From Corallococcus sp. NCRR (GTDB lineage Bacteria; Myxococcota; Myxococcia; Myxococcales; Myxococcaceae): a DNA stretch of 64,000 nt. This document shows, in pieces, positions 1-12,700 of this stretch. Within the stretch, counting starts at the first letter, position 1; every line of letters begins with the position of its first letter. Below the pieces are notes generated by a model. That model worked only from the letters and a program-made list of their open reading frames with translations. It had not been told where the DNA came from and did not search any database. The stretch is from NCBI RefSeq assembly GCF_026965535.1, contig NZ_CP114039.1, positions 5,146,001 to 5,210,000 on the forward strand. The letters are read 5' to 3'. Made by a program: the position numbers and the translations under genes.

Positions 1-724
1 CCCGCGAGCGCCTTGAGCGCACGGGAGACGTTCCCAGGGATGCGAACGTCCACCGTGGCACCCCGGTGGGACTGCACGGGCGGACGCGGCCGGTCCGTGG
101 GCAGCTCCAACGCCGCGGGCGCCCCGGAGAGCTGCTGCTTCCAGTAGCGGATCTGCGCCTCCAGGGCCTCCCCCTGGAGCCAGTTCCGCTGCCACGCCGC
201 GAAGTCCGCGTACTGCACGGGCAGCGGCGTGAGGTCGGGCTCCTTGCCGTCATGGAACGCGGCGTACAGCGAGATGAGCTCCCGGACGAGCACGCCCATG
301 GACCAGCCGTCGGAGACGATGTGGTGCATCGTCACCAGCAGCAGGTGCTCATTCTCCTCCAGGCGCACCAGGGCACTGCGCAGCAGGGGACCCGTGGCGA
401 GGCGGAAGGGACGCCGGGCCTCCTCGTCGGCCAGCTTCCGAGCCGCCTTCTTCCGCTCATCCTCGGGCAGCGAAGAGAGGTCCATGAGCGGCAGCGTCCA
501 TGCCGCCGGAGCCTGGATCCGCTGCGTGGGCTGACCCTGATGCTCGTGGAAGGTGGTGCGCAGGGCCTCGTGACGGGCGACGAGTGCCTCGAAGGCACGG
601 CGCAGGGCTTCGACGTCCACTTGCCCCGAGAGCTGAAGTGCAACCGGGAGGTTGTAGGACGCGTCCTCCGGCTGGAGTTGATCCAGGAGCCACAGCCGCT
701 GCTGAGCGAAGGACAACGGCAGCG
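1..724 (-). other. NRPS-B module 7: partial C domain at window edge
   Basis: Residues about 6333-6573. Begins at PLSFAQQRLWLLDQLQP, has HHIVSDGWSMGVL near 299-330 and is still open at position 1 in the segment GATVDVRIPGNVSRALKALAG. It shows that at least a seventh extension step exists. The partner A domain and any release domain lie outside the window. Confidence 0.9.
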
Positions 725-3700
725 GGCCGTCATGCGAGACGCGGGTGAGCTTTTGGGCGTGCGACGACGCGCTCCCGTGCAGCCGCGCGGCCAGGGCTTC
801 CACCGTGGGGGACTCGAAGAGCGCTCGTAGGGGCAGTTCGACACCCAGCTCCGCGCGCACGCGCGACACCACCTGGGTGGCCAGCAGTGAGTGCCCACCC
901 AGTTCGAAGAAGGAGTCCTTCACGCCCACCTGGGGCAGACGGAGGACCTCGGCCCAGATGGAGGCCAGCTTCGCTTCGGCTTCTGTCCGAGGCGCTTCGT
1001 AGGTGTTACCGGACTGGGGTGCCTCCGGCTCCGGCAGGGCCTTGCGGTCCACCTTGCCGTTGGCATTGAGGGGCAGTGCGTCCAGCACCACGAACGCGGT
1101 GGGCACCATGTACTCGGGCAGCCCCTGACGCAGATGGGCCTTGAGGGCTTCCACTTCCAGGGAGGCCCTGGGCGTGACGTAGGCGACGAGGCGCTTGTCA
1201 GCGGCTTCACCCCTGGCAACGACAACGGCGTCCTTGAGGCCCGGAGCGCGGCGGAGGGCCGCTTCGATTTCACCCAGCTCGATGCGGAAACCACGCACCT
1301 TCACCTGGAAGTCGACGCGGCCCAGGTACTCCAGGCGCCCGTCGGGGCGATACCGGACGCGGTCGCCCGTGCGGTACATGCGGCCGCCCGGAGGACCGTA
1401 GGGCTCCGGCACGAAGCGCTCCGCGGTGAGTTCCGGACGCATCAGGTAGCCGCGCGCCTGGCCTTCGCCGGCGAGGTACAGCTCGCCCGCCACGCCCAAG
1501 GGCACAGGCTGCAACGCGGCATCCAGCACATAGGCCCGCGTCGCGGGTAGGGGCCTGCCGATGAGAGGCACTTCGTTACGGCCGACGAGAGAGGCCGTGG
1601 AGTAGGTGGTGTCCTCGGACGGGCCGTAGAGGTTGTAGAGCTTCTGCACCGTCGGGACGGCGTAGACCTGCTTGGCCAACGTCTCGGGCAGGGCTTCGCC
1701 CGCGAGGTTGATGACTCGCACGGAGGGCGGCACCGCGCCCAGGCGCAGGAGTTGCGCCATGGCGGAGGGCACGGTGTTGACGAGCGTGACGTGGGCCGCC
1801 GTAGGCAGCTCCGCCAGATGCAGGGCGTTCTTCGCCACCACCACCGCACCACCACTGGAGAGAGGCGCGAAGAGTTCGAAGACGGAGAGGTCGAAGTTGA
1901 GGCTCGTCGCCGCAAGCGTTCCCTTCAGCTCCTCTGGGGCGAAGGTGGAGAGAGCCCAGTGGAGGAAGGAGACCGCGTTGCCGTGGGAGATGGCGACGCC
2001 CTTGGGGCGGCCGGTGCTGCCGGAGGTGTAGATGAGGTAGGCGAGGTGTCCCGGGTGGATATCCACCTTCGGAGCCGTCGTGGGCTGCTTCGCCAACTCC
2101 ACGTCCGAGTCGAGGCACACCGGCATCGCAGACGTCTCGGGCAGTGCAGAGAGCAGGTGCAAATGCGCCACGAGGGCCGGGCCCTGGGCATCTTCCAGCA
2201 GCCAACTCAGGCGCTCACGCGGGTAGCTGGGATCCAGGGGCACGTAGGCGCCACCGGCCTTGAGGATGCCGAGGGCTCCGATGACGAGGTCTTCAGTGCG
2301 TTCAACGCAGAGGCCGACGCGGACTTCGGGTCCGACACCCAGACCGCGCAGCCGGTGGGCGAGCTGGTTCGCCTTCACGTCCAGCTCCCGGTACGTCAGT
2401 TGCCGCTCGGGGGTGATGATGGCCATCGCGTCCGGCGTGAGACGCACCTGCGCCTCCACCATCGCGGGGATGCTGGGCTCACGAATCGCCAGTGCCGCTT
2501 CCGGATTCCACTCAACGAGGAGCTGTCGGCGCTCCTCATCCGTAATCAGCGGCAGGTCGCCAAGCCTCGTGTCCGGCTTCTTCGCGATGGCCTCCAGCAG
2601 CACGCCGAAGTGGCCCGCCATGCGCTGGATGGTCGCCGCGTCGAACAGGTCCGTTGCGTACTCCAGCGTGCCGACCAGCCCTGCTTGAACCTCCTGCAGG
2701 GCAAGCGAAAGGTCGAACTTGGCGAAGTGGGCTTCCAGCGGCAGGGCCTGGAAGGACAGGCCCGGCAGGCGCAGTGGCTCGGTGGGCGTGTTCTGCAGGA
2801 CGAACATGGCCTGGAAGAGCGGGCTGCGGCTCATGTCACGTGCGGGCTGCACGGCTTCGACGAGCTTCTCGAACGGCAGATGCTGGTGCTCGTACGCCGC
2901 GAAGGTCGTGCCTCGCACCTGGGCCAACAGCTCCCGGAACGTCGCGCGCGGATTCACCTGGGCGCGCAGGACCAGGGTGTTGACGAAGAAGCCGATGAGG
3001 CCTTCGGTCTCCGCCTGGGTGCGGCCCGCGATGGGCGAACCCACGCTCACGTCGTCTTGTGCGGAGTAGCGGGACAGCAGCACCTGGAATGCCGCCAGCA
3101 GCGTCATGAACGCAGTGGCGCCTTCTCGTTGCGCCAGGGCCTTGAGCGCGCTGGCGACGGGCTCGGGGATGCGCACCTCCACCATGGCGCCACGGTGGGA
3201 CGGCACGGGTGGGCGCGGCCGGTCGGTGGGCAGCTCCAACGCCGCGGGCGCTCCGGAGAGCTGCTGCTTCCAGTAGCGGATCTGCGCCTCCAGGGCCTCT
3301 CCCTGGAGCCAATTCCGCTGCAACGTCGCGAAGTCCGCGTACTGCACGGGCAGCGGCGCGAGCGTCGGCGTGCTGCCCGTGGAGAAGGCCTCGTAGAAGG
3401 CCACCATCTCCCGGACGAGGACGCCCATGGACCAGCCGTCGGAGACGATGTGGTGCATCGTCAATAGCAGCAGGTGCGAGTCGCCGCCCATTCGCACCAG
3501 GGTGCTGCGCAGCAGCGGCCCCGTGGCAAGGTCGAACGGCCGTCGCGCTTCTTCATTGGCCAGCCTTCGAGCCTCATTCCGCCGCTCATCTTCGGGCAAC
3601 GAAGAGAGGTCCACGAGCGGCAGCGTCCATGCAGCCGGAGCCTGGACTCGCTGCGTGGGCTGACCCTGATGTTCGTGGAAGGTGGTGCGCAGGGCCTCGT

Positions 3701-6700
3701 GGCGATGGACGAGTGATTCGAAGGCACGGCGCAGGGACTCCGCGTCCAGGTGCCCGGAGAGCTGGAGCGCGGCCGGGAGGTTGTAGGACGCGTCCCCGGG
3801 GTGGAGTTGATCCAACAGCCACAGGCGCTGCTGCGCGAAGGACACAGGCCGCAGGCCGTCAGGCGAGAGACGGGTGAGCTTCATCGCCTGGGAGGTCGCG
3901 CTCCCTTGCAGCCGCCCGGCGAGCGCCTCCACCGTGGAGGACTCGAAGAGCGCGCGCAGGGGCAGCTCCACGCCGAACTCCGCGCGCACGCGCGACACCA
4001 CCTGCGTGGCCAGCAGCGAGTGCCCGCCCAGTTCGAAGAAGGAGTCCTTCACGCCCACCTGCGGCAGACGGAGGACCTCGGCCCAGATGGAGGCCAGCTT
4101 CGCTTCGGCTTCCGTGCGAGGCGCTTCGTAGGTGTTGCCAGACTGCGGCGCCTCCGGCTCTGGCAGGGCCTTGCGGTCCACCTTGCCGTTGGAGTTGAGC
4201 GGCAGCGCCTCAAGCACCACGAAGGTGGCAGGCACCATGTACTCGGGGAGTCCCTGACGCAGATGCGCCTTGAGGGCTTCCACCTCCAGCGAGGCACTTG
4301 CCTTGGGAGAGACGTAGGCGACGAGGCGTTTCTCGGCGGCCTCACCCTTCGCGACGACGACCGCGTCCTTGAGGCCCGGAGCGCGGCGGAGAGCGGCTTC
4401 GATTTCGCCCAGCTCGATGCGGAAGCCGCGCACCTTCACCTGGAAGTCGACGCGGCCGAGGTACTCCAGGCGCCCGTCGAGTCGGTACCGGACGCGGTCG
4501 CCCGTGCGGTACATGCGGCCACCGGGAGGACCGTAGGGCTCCGGCAGGAAGCGCTCTGCCGTGAGCTCCGGACGCAGCAGGTATCCACGCGCCTGGCCTT
4601 CGCCCGCGAGGTACAGCTCACCGGCGACACCGACAGGCACCGGCTGGAGTGAAGCGTCCAGCACGTAGGCACGCGTCGCGGGCAGGGGACGGCCAATGAG
4701 GGGCACTTCGTCACGGCCGACGAGAGAGGCCGTGGAGTAGGTGGTGTCTTCGGACGGGCCGTAGAGGTTGTAGAGCTTCTGCACCGTCGGGACGGCGTAG
4801 ACCTGCTTCGCCAACGTCTCCGGCAGGGCCTCACCGGCGAGGTTGATGACACGCACGGAGGGCGGCACCGCACCCAGGCGCAGCAGTTGCGCCATGGCGG
4901 AGGGCACCGTGTTGACGAGCGTGACGTGGGACGCCGTAGGCAGCTCGGCCAGGTGCAGGGCGTTCCGTGCCACCACCACCGCGCCACCGCTGCTCAACGG
5001 GGCGAAGAGTTCGAAGACGGAGAGGTCGAAGTTGAGGCTCGTCGCGGCGAGCGTTCCCTTCAGTTCCTCCGGGGAGAACGTCTCCAGAGCCCAGTGGAGG
5101 AAGGAGACAGCGTTGCCATGGGAGATGGCGACGCCCTTGGGGCGGCCGGTGCTGCCGGAGGTGTAGATGAGGTAGGCGAGGTGGCCGGGGTGGATGTCCA
5201 CCACGGGCGCCGTCGTCGGCTGCTTCGCCAGCTCCACGTCCGAGTCGAGACACACCGGCGTGGCGGTGGTCTCCGGTAGGGCCGAGAGCAGATGCGAATG
5301 CGCCACGAGGGCCGGGCCCTGAGCATCCTCCAGCAGCCAGCCCAGGCGCTCACGCGGGTAGCTGGGGTCCAGGGGCACGTAGGCGCCACCGGCCTTGAGG
5401 ATGCCGAGCGCTCCGATGATGAGGTCTTCAGTACGTTCAACGCAGAGACCGACACGGACTTCGGGGCCGACGCCCAGGCTTCGCAGCCGGTGGGCGAGCT
5501 GGTTGGCCTTCGTATCCAGCTCCCGGTACGTCATCTGCCGCTCCGGTGTAATGACGGCCAGCGCGTCCGGCGTGCGACGCACCTGGGCTTCCACCATCGC
5601 GGGGATGCTGGGCTCACGCGGCGCCTGCGATGCCGGGGGATTCCACTCGACGAGGAGTTGCTGCCGCTCCGTGTCGGTGAGCAGCGGCAGGTCGCCAAGC
5701 TTCATGTCCGGCTTCTTGGCAATGGCCTCCAGCAAGACGCCGAAGTGCCCAGCCATGCGCTGAATGGTCGCCGCGTCGAACAGGTCCGTCGCGTACTCCA
5801 ACGTGCCCGTCATTCCCGTGGGGGCCTCTCTCAGTCCCAGGGAGAGATCGAACTTCGCGAAGCGCGTTTCCAACGGCAGCGTCCGCATGGACAAGCCCGG
5901 CAGGCGCAGCTCTTCACCCGGCATGTTCTGCAGGACGAACATCGCCTGGAACAACGGATTGCGGCTCAGGTCGCGCGTGGGCTGCACAGCCTCCACGAGC
6001 TTCTCGAAGGGCAGGTGCTGGTGCTCGTACGCCGTGAGCGTCGTGCCCCTCACCTGGACCAGCAACTCACGGAACGTCGCTCGCGGATCCACCTGGGCGC
6101 GCAGGACCAGGGTGTTGACGAAGAAGCCGATGAGGCCCTCGGTCTCCGCCTGCGTGCGGCCCGCGATGGGCGAACCCACGCTGATGTCATCCTGCGCCGA
6201 GTAGCGCGACAGGAGCACCTGGAACGCCGCGAGGAACACCATGAAGGGCGTGGCGCCTTCCCTCTGGGCAAGGGCCTTGAGTGCCTCCACCAGGTGGGCC
6301 GGAATCCGCACGTCCACCGTGGCCCCCCGGTGCGACTGCACGGGCGGACGCGGCCGGTCCGTGGGCAGCTCCAGCGCCGCCGGTGCTCCAGCCAACCGCT
6401 GCTTCCAGTAGTCCAGCTGCGCCTCCAGGACCTCGCCCTGGAGCCAGTCGCGCTGCCACGTCGCGAAGTCCGCGTACTGCACCGGCAGCGGCGGGAGGGC
6501 CGGCGTGCTGCCCGTGCTCAAGGCTTCGTAGAAGGCCGCCATCTCGCGAACGAGGACGCCCATGGACCAGCCGTCGGAGACGACGTGATGCATGGTCACC
6601 AGCAGCAGGTGCTCCTCCTCTTCCAGGCGCACCAGCAGCCCGCGCAGCAGCGGTCCCGTCGCGAGCCGGAACGGACGGCGGGCCTCCTCGGCCACGATGC

Positions 6701-9700
6701 GATGGGCTTCTTCCTCGCGCTGCTCCCGGGGCAGCGCGCTCAGGTCGACGACGGGCAGTTCCCATGCCGCTGCCGCGTGGACTCGCTGCGACGGCGCCTC
6801 CTGGGACGCGGCGAGCGTGGTGCGCAGGGATTCGTGGCGGGCGATCAGCGCTTCGAAGGCGCCTCGCAGCGCGTCCGCGTCCACCCGGCCCGTCAGCCGC
6901 AGCGCCGTGGGGATGTTGTACGACGCATCACCGGGCTGGAGTTGATCCAGCAGCCAGAGGCGCTGCTGCGCGAAGGAGAGCGGAATGTCCCCTTCGCGGG
7001 CCGCGGGCCGCAGCGGCGGAGCACGAAGCGCGGAGGACGGGGCCTTCTCGAGCAGCGGCGCGAGGGCTTCGACCGTGGGCGCTCCGAATAGGGCCCGTAG
7101 CGGCAACTCCACGCCGAACGCGGCGCGCACGCGCGAGACGAGCTGGGTGGCCAGCAGGGAGTGCCCACCCAGCGCGAAGAAGTCGTCCTGGAGTCCCACG
7201 CGCTCCACGCGGAGGACTTCAGCGAAGAGGGTCGCGAGCTGGGTCTCGGTGGCGGTGCGCGGCGCGACGTAGGAGGCCGCGCGCGGTGCGTCTCCCGGTT
7301 CGGGCAGGGCCTTGCGGTCCACCTTGCCGTTGGCGTTGAGGGGCAGCGCGTCCAGCACCAGGATCGATGCGGGCACCATGTACTCTGGCAGCCGCTGCCG
7401 CAGGTGGACCCGCAGCGCCTCCATGTCCAACGCGTGCCCTTCGTGCGCGGTGAGGTAGCCGATGAGGCGCTTGTCCGCGTCCGCGCCCCGGGCCACGACG
7501 ACGGCCTCGTTGACGCCCGGGAAGGCGCGCAGGGCGGATTCGATTTCGCCCAGCTCGATGCGGAAGCCGCGCACCTTCACCTGGAAGTCGACGCGGCCCA
7601 GGAAGTCGAGCGTGCCGTCCTCCAGCCAGCGGGCCTTGTCACCCGTGCGGTAGAGACGCTCGCCCGGAGTGGTGGCGAAGGGGTGGGGGACGAAGCGCTC
7701 CGCGGTCAGGTCCGGGCGGTGCAGGTAGCCCCACGCGAGGCCCGGGCCACCGACGTACACCTCGCCCGCGACGCCCACGGGGACCGGGTGCAGGTGCGCG
7801 TCGAACACATAGGCCGTGGCGTTCGGGATGGGCCGGCCGATGGGGACCGGCCCGTCCACGCGCGTGTCGCGGTGCAACGGCAGCGTGGTGGAGAACGTCG
7901 TGTTCTCCGTCGGTCCGTAGGCGTGGAACAGCGTCGCGCCCTCGGCGAGGCGGGGGAGGTGGTCGCGCAGTCGCGACCAGGGCATCAGGTCTCCACCCGT
8001 GAGGACCTGGCGCACGTTCGCAAGGGCTTCGCCCTGGTGGAGGACCATCTGCTCGAACAGCGCGGTCGTGATGAACAGCGCCGTCACGCGGTGGCGACGC
8101 AGTTGATCCGCCAGTTCTTCCAGCGACAGGGCATGGGGCGGCGCGAGGACGAGCTTCCCGCCGTGCAGCAGCGCGCCCCAGAGCTCCAGGGTGGAGGCAT
8201 CGAAGGCGATGGGCGCGATCTGCAGCCACACCTCGTCGGGCCCGAAATGCATGAAGGTGCTGCCGAGCACCAGGCGGGTGATGCCGCGGTGGGGAACGCT
8301 GACGCCCTTGGGGCGGCCCGTGGAGCCCGAGGTGAACATCACGTAGGCCAGGGACTCGCCCTCCACGGAGACGTCGGGCGCGTGCGTGGGCAGCCCGGCC
8401 AGGGCGTCCTGCTGCGTGTCCAGCCAGACGCGGGTGCCGGAGGCCGGCAGCCTGGATGCGAAGGGCTGGTGCGTGACCACCACGTCCACGTCCGCGTCCT
8501 CCAGCAACATCGCGATGCGCTCCACGGGCGCATTGCGGTCCACGGGGACGAAGGCCGCGCCCGCCTTGAGGATGGCGAGGAGCGCCGTCACCATCTCGAA
8601 GGAGCGCTCGAGGGCCAGGCCGACGCGCGCGCCGGGAACAATGCCCAGGGCGCGCAGGTGATGGGCGAGCTGGTTGGCGCGGGCTTCGAGCCGGGCGTAC
8701 GTCAGCGTCGCCTCCCCCAGCACCAGGGCCACCGCGTCGGGCGTGCGCTGTGCCTGCTGGGAGAAGTGAACGTGGACCGGGACGTCCATGGGGCTGGCGA
8801 CGGTGGTGTCGTTCCAGTCCACGAGGATGCGCTGGCGCTCCTCGCGGGAGAGCAGCGGCAGCTCGGACAGGGCCCGTTCGGGCTGAGCGGCCACGGCCTC
8901 CAGCAGCGTGCGCAGATGGTGGATCATCCGCTCAACGGTGCTCCGCTCGAAGAGCGCGGTGCTGTACTCCAGCCAGCCCACGAAACCCTGGCCCGAATCC
9001 TGAAGCGTCAGGGTGAGGTCGAACTTGGCGGAGCGCGCGTTGGACGCCACCTGCTGGAAGGTGAGGCCGGGGACTCGCAGGTCCTCGGTGGGCGCGTTCT
9101 GCAGGGCGAACATCACCTGGAAGAGCGGGCTGCGGCTCGTGTCCCGGACGGGCTGGAGGACCTCCACCAGCTTCTCGAAGGGCACGTGCTGATGCTCGTA
9201 GGCCGCGAGCGTCGTGCCCCGCACCTGCGCGAGCAGCTCTCGGAAGGTGGCCTTCGGTTCGACCTGGGCGCGCAGGACGAGCGTGTTGACGAAGAAGCCG
9301 ATGAGGCCTTCGGTCTCTGCCTGCGTGCGGCCCGCGATGGGCGTGCCCACGCTGATGTCGTCCTGGCCCGCGTAGCGCGACAGGAGGAGCTGGAAGCCCG
9401 CGAGCAGCGCCATGAAGGGCGTGGCCCCTTCACGCCTGGCCAGCGCCTTGAGCGCCTGGGAGGTCTCGGGCGGAAGCTGGACGGAGAGGGCCGCGCCCGC
9501 GTGGGATTGAACGGACGGACGCGGATGATCCGTCAGCACCTCCAGCGCGGCGGGCGCTCCAGAGAGCTTCTGCTTCCAGTACCCCAGCTGCGCGTCGAGT
9601 GTTTCGCCCTGGAGCCACTGGCGCTGCCACGCCGCGAAGTCCGCGTACTGCAGCGGCAGGGGGCTGAGGGCCGGCGCGGTGCCCTGGGTGAAGGCCGCGT

Positions 9701-12700
9701 AGAACGTCACGAGCTCGCGCACGAGGACGCCCATGGACCAGCCGTCGGAGACGATGTGATGCATCGTCACCAGCAGCAGGTGCTCCTCCTCACCCAGTCG
9801 CACGAGGGCCGTGCGCAGGAGCGGTCCGCGCTCCAGGTGGAACGGCTGCCGGGCATCCTCCGCGACCCGGCGCTGGGCCTCGGACTCGCGCTGTGCTTCC
9901 GGCAGGCTGGACACGTCGATGAGCGGCAGGGCCCAGGCTCCGGGCGCGTGGATCCGCTGGGTGGCCTGGCCCTGATTTTCCCGGAAGGTGGTGCGCAGGA
10001 CTTCGTGGCGGGCGACCAGCGCTTCGAAGGCGCGGCGCAGGGACTCCACGTCCACGTGGCCCGTCAGCCGCAGCGCCGTGGGGATGTTGTACGACGCGTC
10101 ACCCGGGGTGAGCTGAGCCAGGAACCAGAGCCGCTGCTGCGCGAACGAGAGCGGCAGGTCGCCCTCATTCGAGGAAGGCCGCAGTGGCGGCAGGCGGTGC
10201 TCGGAGCGCTGAGCGCCGACGAGCTTCGTCGCGAGCGCCTCCACGGTGGGCGCTTCGAAGAACACCCGCAGCGGCATTTCCAGGCTGAAGGTCGCGCGCA
10301 CGCGCGAGACGAGTTGCGTGGCCAGCAGGGAGTGGCCGCCGAGGGCGAAGAAGTCGTCCCGGATGCCCACGCGCTCCACGCGGAGGACTTCGGCGAAGAG
10401 GGCTGCGAGCTGCTCCTCGGTGTCGGTCCGTGGCGCGATGAAGTCGGACGAGCGCGCGAGGTTTCCCAGCTCGGGCAGGGCCTTGCGGTCGACCTTGCCG
10501 TTGGAGTTGAGGGGCAGGGCGTCGAGGACGAGGACCGCTGAGGGGACCATGTACTCGGGCAGCTGCTGCCGGAGGTGGGCCTTGAGTGCCTCGGAGTCGA
10601 GTGAGTGGCCCTCGCGAGCAGTGACGTAAGTGACGAGGCGCTTGTCGGCGGCTTCACCCCTGGCGACGACGACCGCGTCCTTGAGGCCCGGAGCGCGGCG
10701 GAGAGCGGCTTCGATTTCGCCCAGCTCGATGCGGAAGCCGCGCACCTTCACCTGGAAGTCGATGCGGCCGAGGTACTCCAGGCGCCCGTCGAGGCGGTAC
10801 CGGACGCGGTCGCCCGTGCGGTACATGCGGCCACCGGGAGGACCGTAGGGCTCCGGCAGGAAGCGCTCCGCCGTGAGCTCCGGACGCAGCAGGTATCCAC
10901 GCGCCTGGCCTTCACCCGCGAGGTACAGTTCGCCTGCCACGCCCACAGGCACCGGTTGCAGCGAAGCGTCCAGCACGTAGGCGCGCGTTGCGGGCAGGGG
11001 CCTGCCGATGAGAGGCACCTCGTCACGGCCGACGAGGGAGGCCGTGGAGTAGGTGGTGTCCTCGGACGGGCCGTAGAGGTTGAAGAGCTTCTCAACCGTC
11101 GGCACCGCATAGACCTGCTTCGCGAGTGTCTCCGGCAGGGCTTCGCCCGCGAGGTTGATGACACGCACGGAGGGCGGCACCGCGCCCAGGCGCAGAAGCT
11201 GCGCCATGGCGGAGGGCACCGTGTTGACCAGGGTGACGTGAGACGCCGTAGGCAGCTCCGCCAGGTGCAAGGCGTTCCGTGCCATCACCACCGCGCCACC
11301 GCTGCTCAACGGGGCGAAGAGCTCGAAGACGGAGAGGTCGAAGTTGAGGCTCGTCGCGGCGAGCGTTCCCTTCAACTCCTCTGGGGCGAAGGTGGAGAGA
11401 GCCCAGTGGAGGAAGGAGACAGCGTTGCCGTGGGCGATGGCGACGCCCTTGGGACGGCCCGTGGAGCCCGAGGTGTAGATGAGGTAGGCGAGATGACCGG
11501 GGTGGATGTCCACCACGGGCGCCGTCGTCGGCTGCTTGGCCAGCTCCACGTCCGAGTCGAGGCACACCGGCGTGGCGGTGGTTTCGGGCAGCGCCGAAAG
11601 CAGATGCGAGTGGGCGACAAGGGCCGGGCCCTGCGCGTCCTCCAGCAGCCAACCCAGGCGCTCACGCGGGTAGCTGGGATCCAGCGGCACGTAGGCGCCA
11701 CCGGCCTTGAGGATGCCGAGCGCTCCGATGATGAGGTCTTCAGTACGTTCAACGCAGAGACCGACACGGACTTCGGGGCCGACGCCCAGGCCTCGCAGCC
11801 GGTGGGCGAGCTGGTTGGCCTTCGCGTCCAGCTCCCGGTACGTCAACTGCCGCTCGGGCGTGATGATGGCCAGCGCGTCCGGCGTGCGACGCACCTGGGC
11901 TTCCACCATCGCGGGGATGCTGGGCTCGTGTTGCACCTGCGAGGCAGGCGGATGCCACTCGACGAGGAGTTGCTGACGCTCGGCATCCGTGAGCAGCGGC
12001 AGGCCTCCGAGCCGTGACTCGGGCTTCGTCGCGATGGTTTTCAGCAGGACTCCGAAGTGCCCGGCCATGCGCTGAATGGTCGCCGCGTCGAACAGGTCCG
12101 TCGCGTACTCCAGCGTGCCGACCAGTCCCTCCTGGACCTCCTGCAAGGAGAGCGTGAGATCGAACTTCGCGAAGTGTGTCTCCAGGGGCAGGGGCCGCAG
12201 GGAGAGGCCCGGGAGCTGGAGCGCCTCGGTGGGCGTGTTCTGCAGGACGAACATCACCTGGAAGAGCGGACTGCGGCTCGTGTCCCTGACGGGCTGGAGG
12301 ACCTCCACCAGCTTCTCGAACGGCACGTGCTGGTGCTCGTAGGCCGTGAGCGTCGTGCCTCGTAGCTGGGCGAGCAGCTCGCGGAAGGTCGCCTTCGGTT
12401 CGACGTGGGCCCGCAGGACGAGCGTGTTGACGAAGAAGCCGATGAGGCCCTCGGTCTCCGCCTGCGTGCGGCCCGCGATGGGCGTTCCCACGCTGACGTC
12501 GTCCTGCGCGGCGTAGCGCGAGAGGAGCACCTGGAAGGCGGCCAGCAGCACCATGAACGGCGTGGCGCCCTCGCGTCCCGCCAGTGCCTTGAGCCGTTGG
12601 GCGATCTCCGAAGGGATGCGCACGTCCACCGTGGCGCCCCGGTGGGACTGCACGGGCGGGCGCGGGCGGTCCGTGGGCAGCTCCAGCGCGACCGGTGCAC

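Noticed and set aside
1752-3467. Plus-strand open frame of 571 codons opposite NRPS-B
   Set aside because: Same antisense shadow effect; the same pseudo-protein recurs opposite every copy of the DLFNNALTYK A domain.
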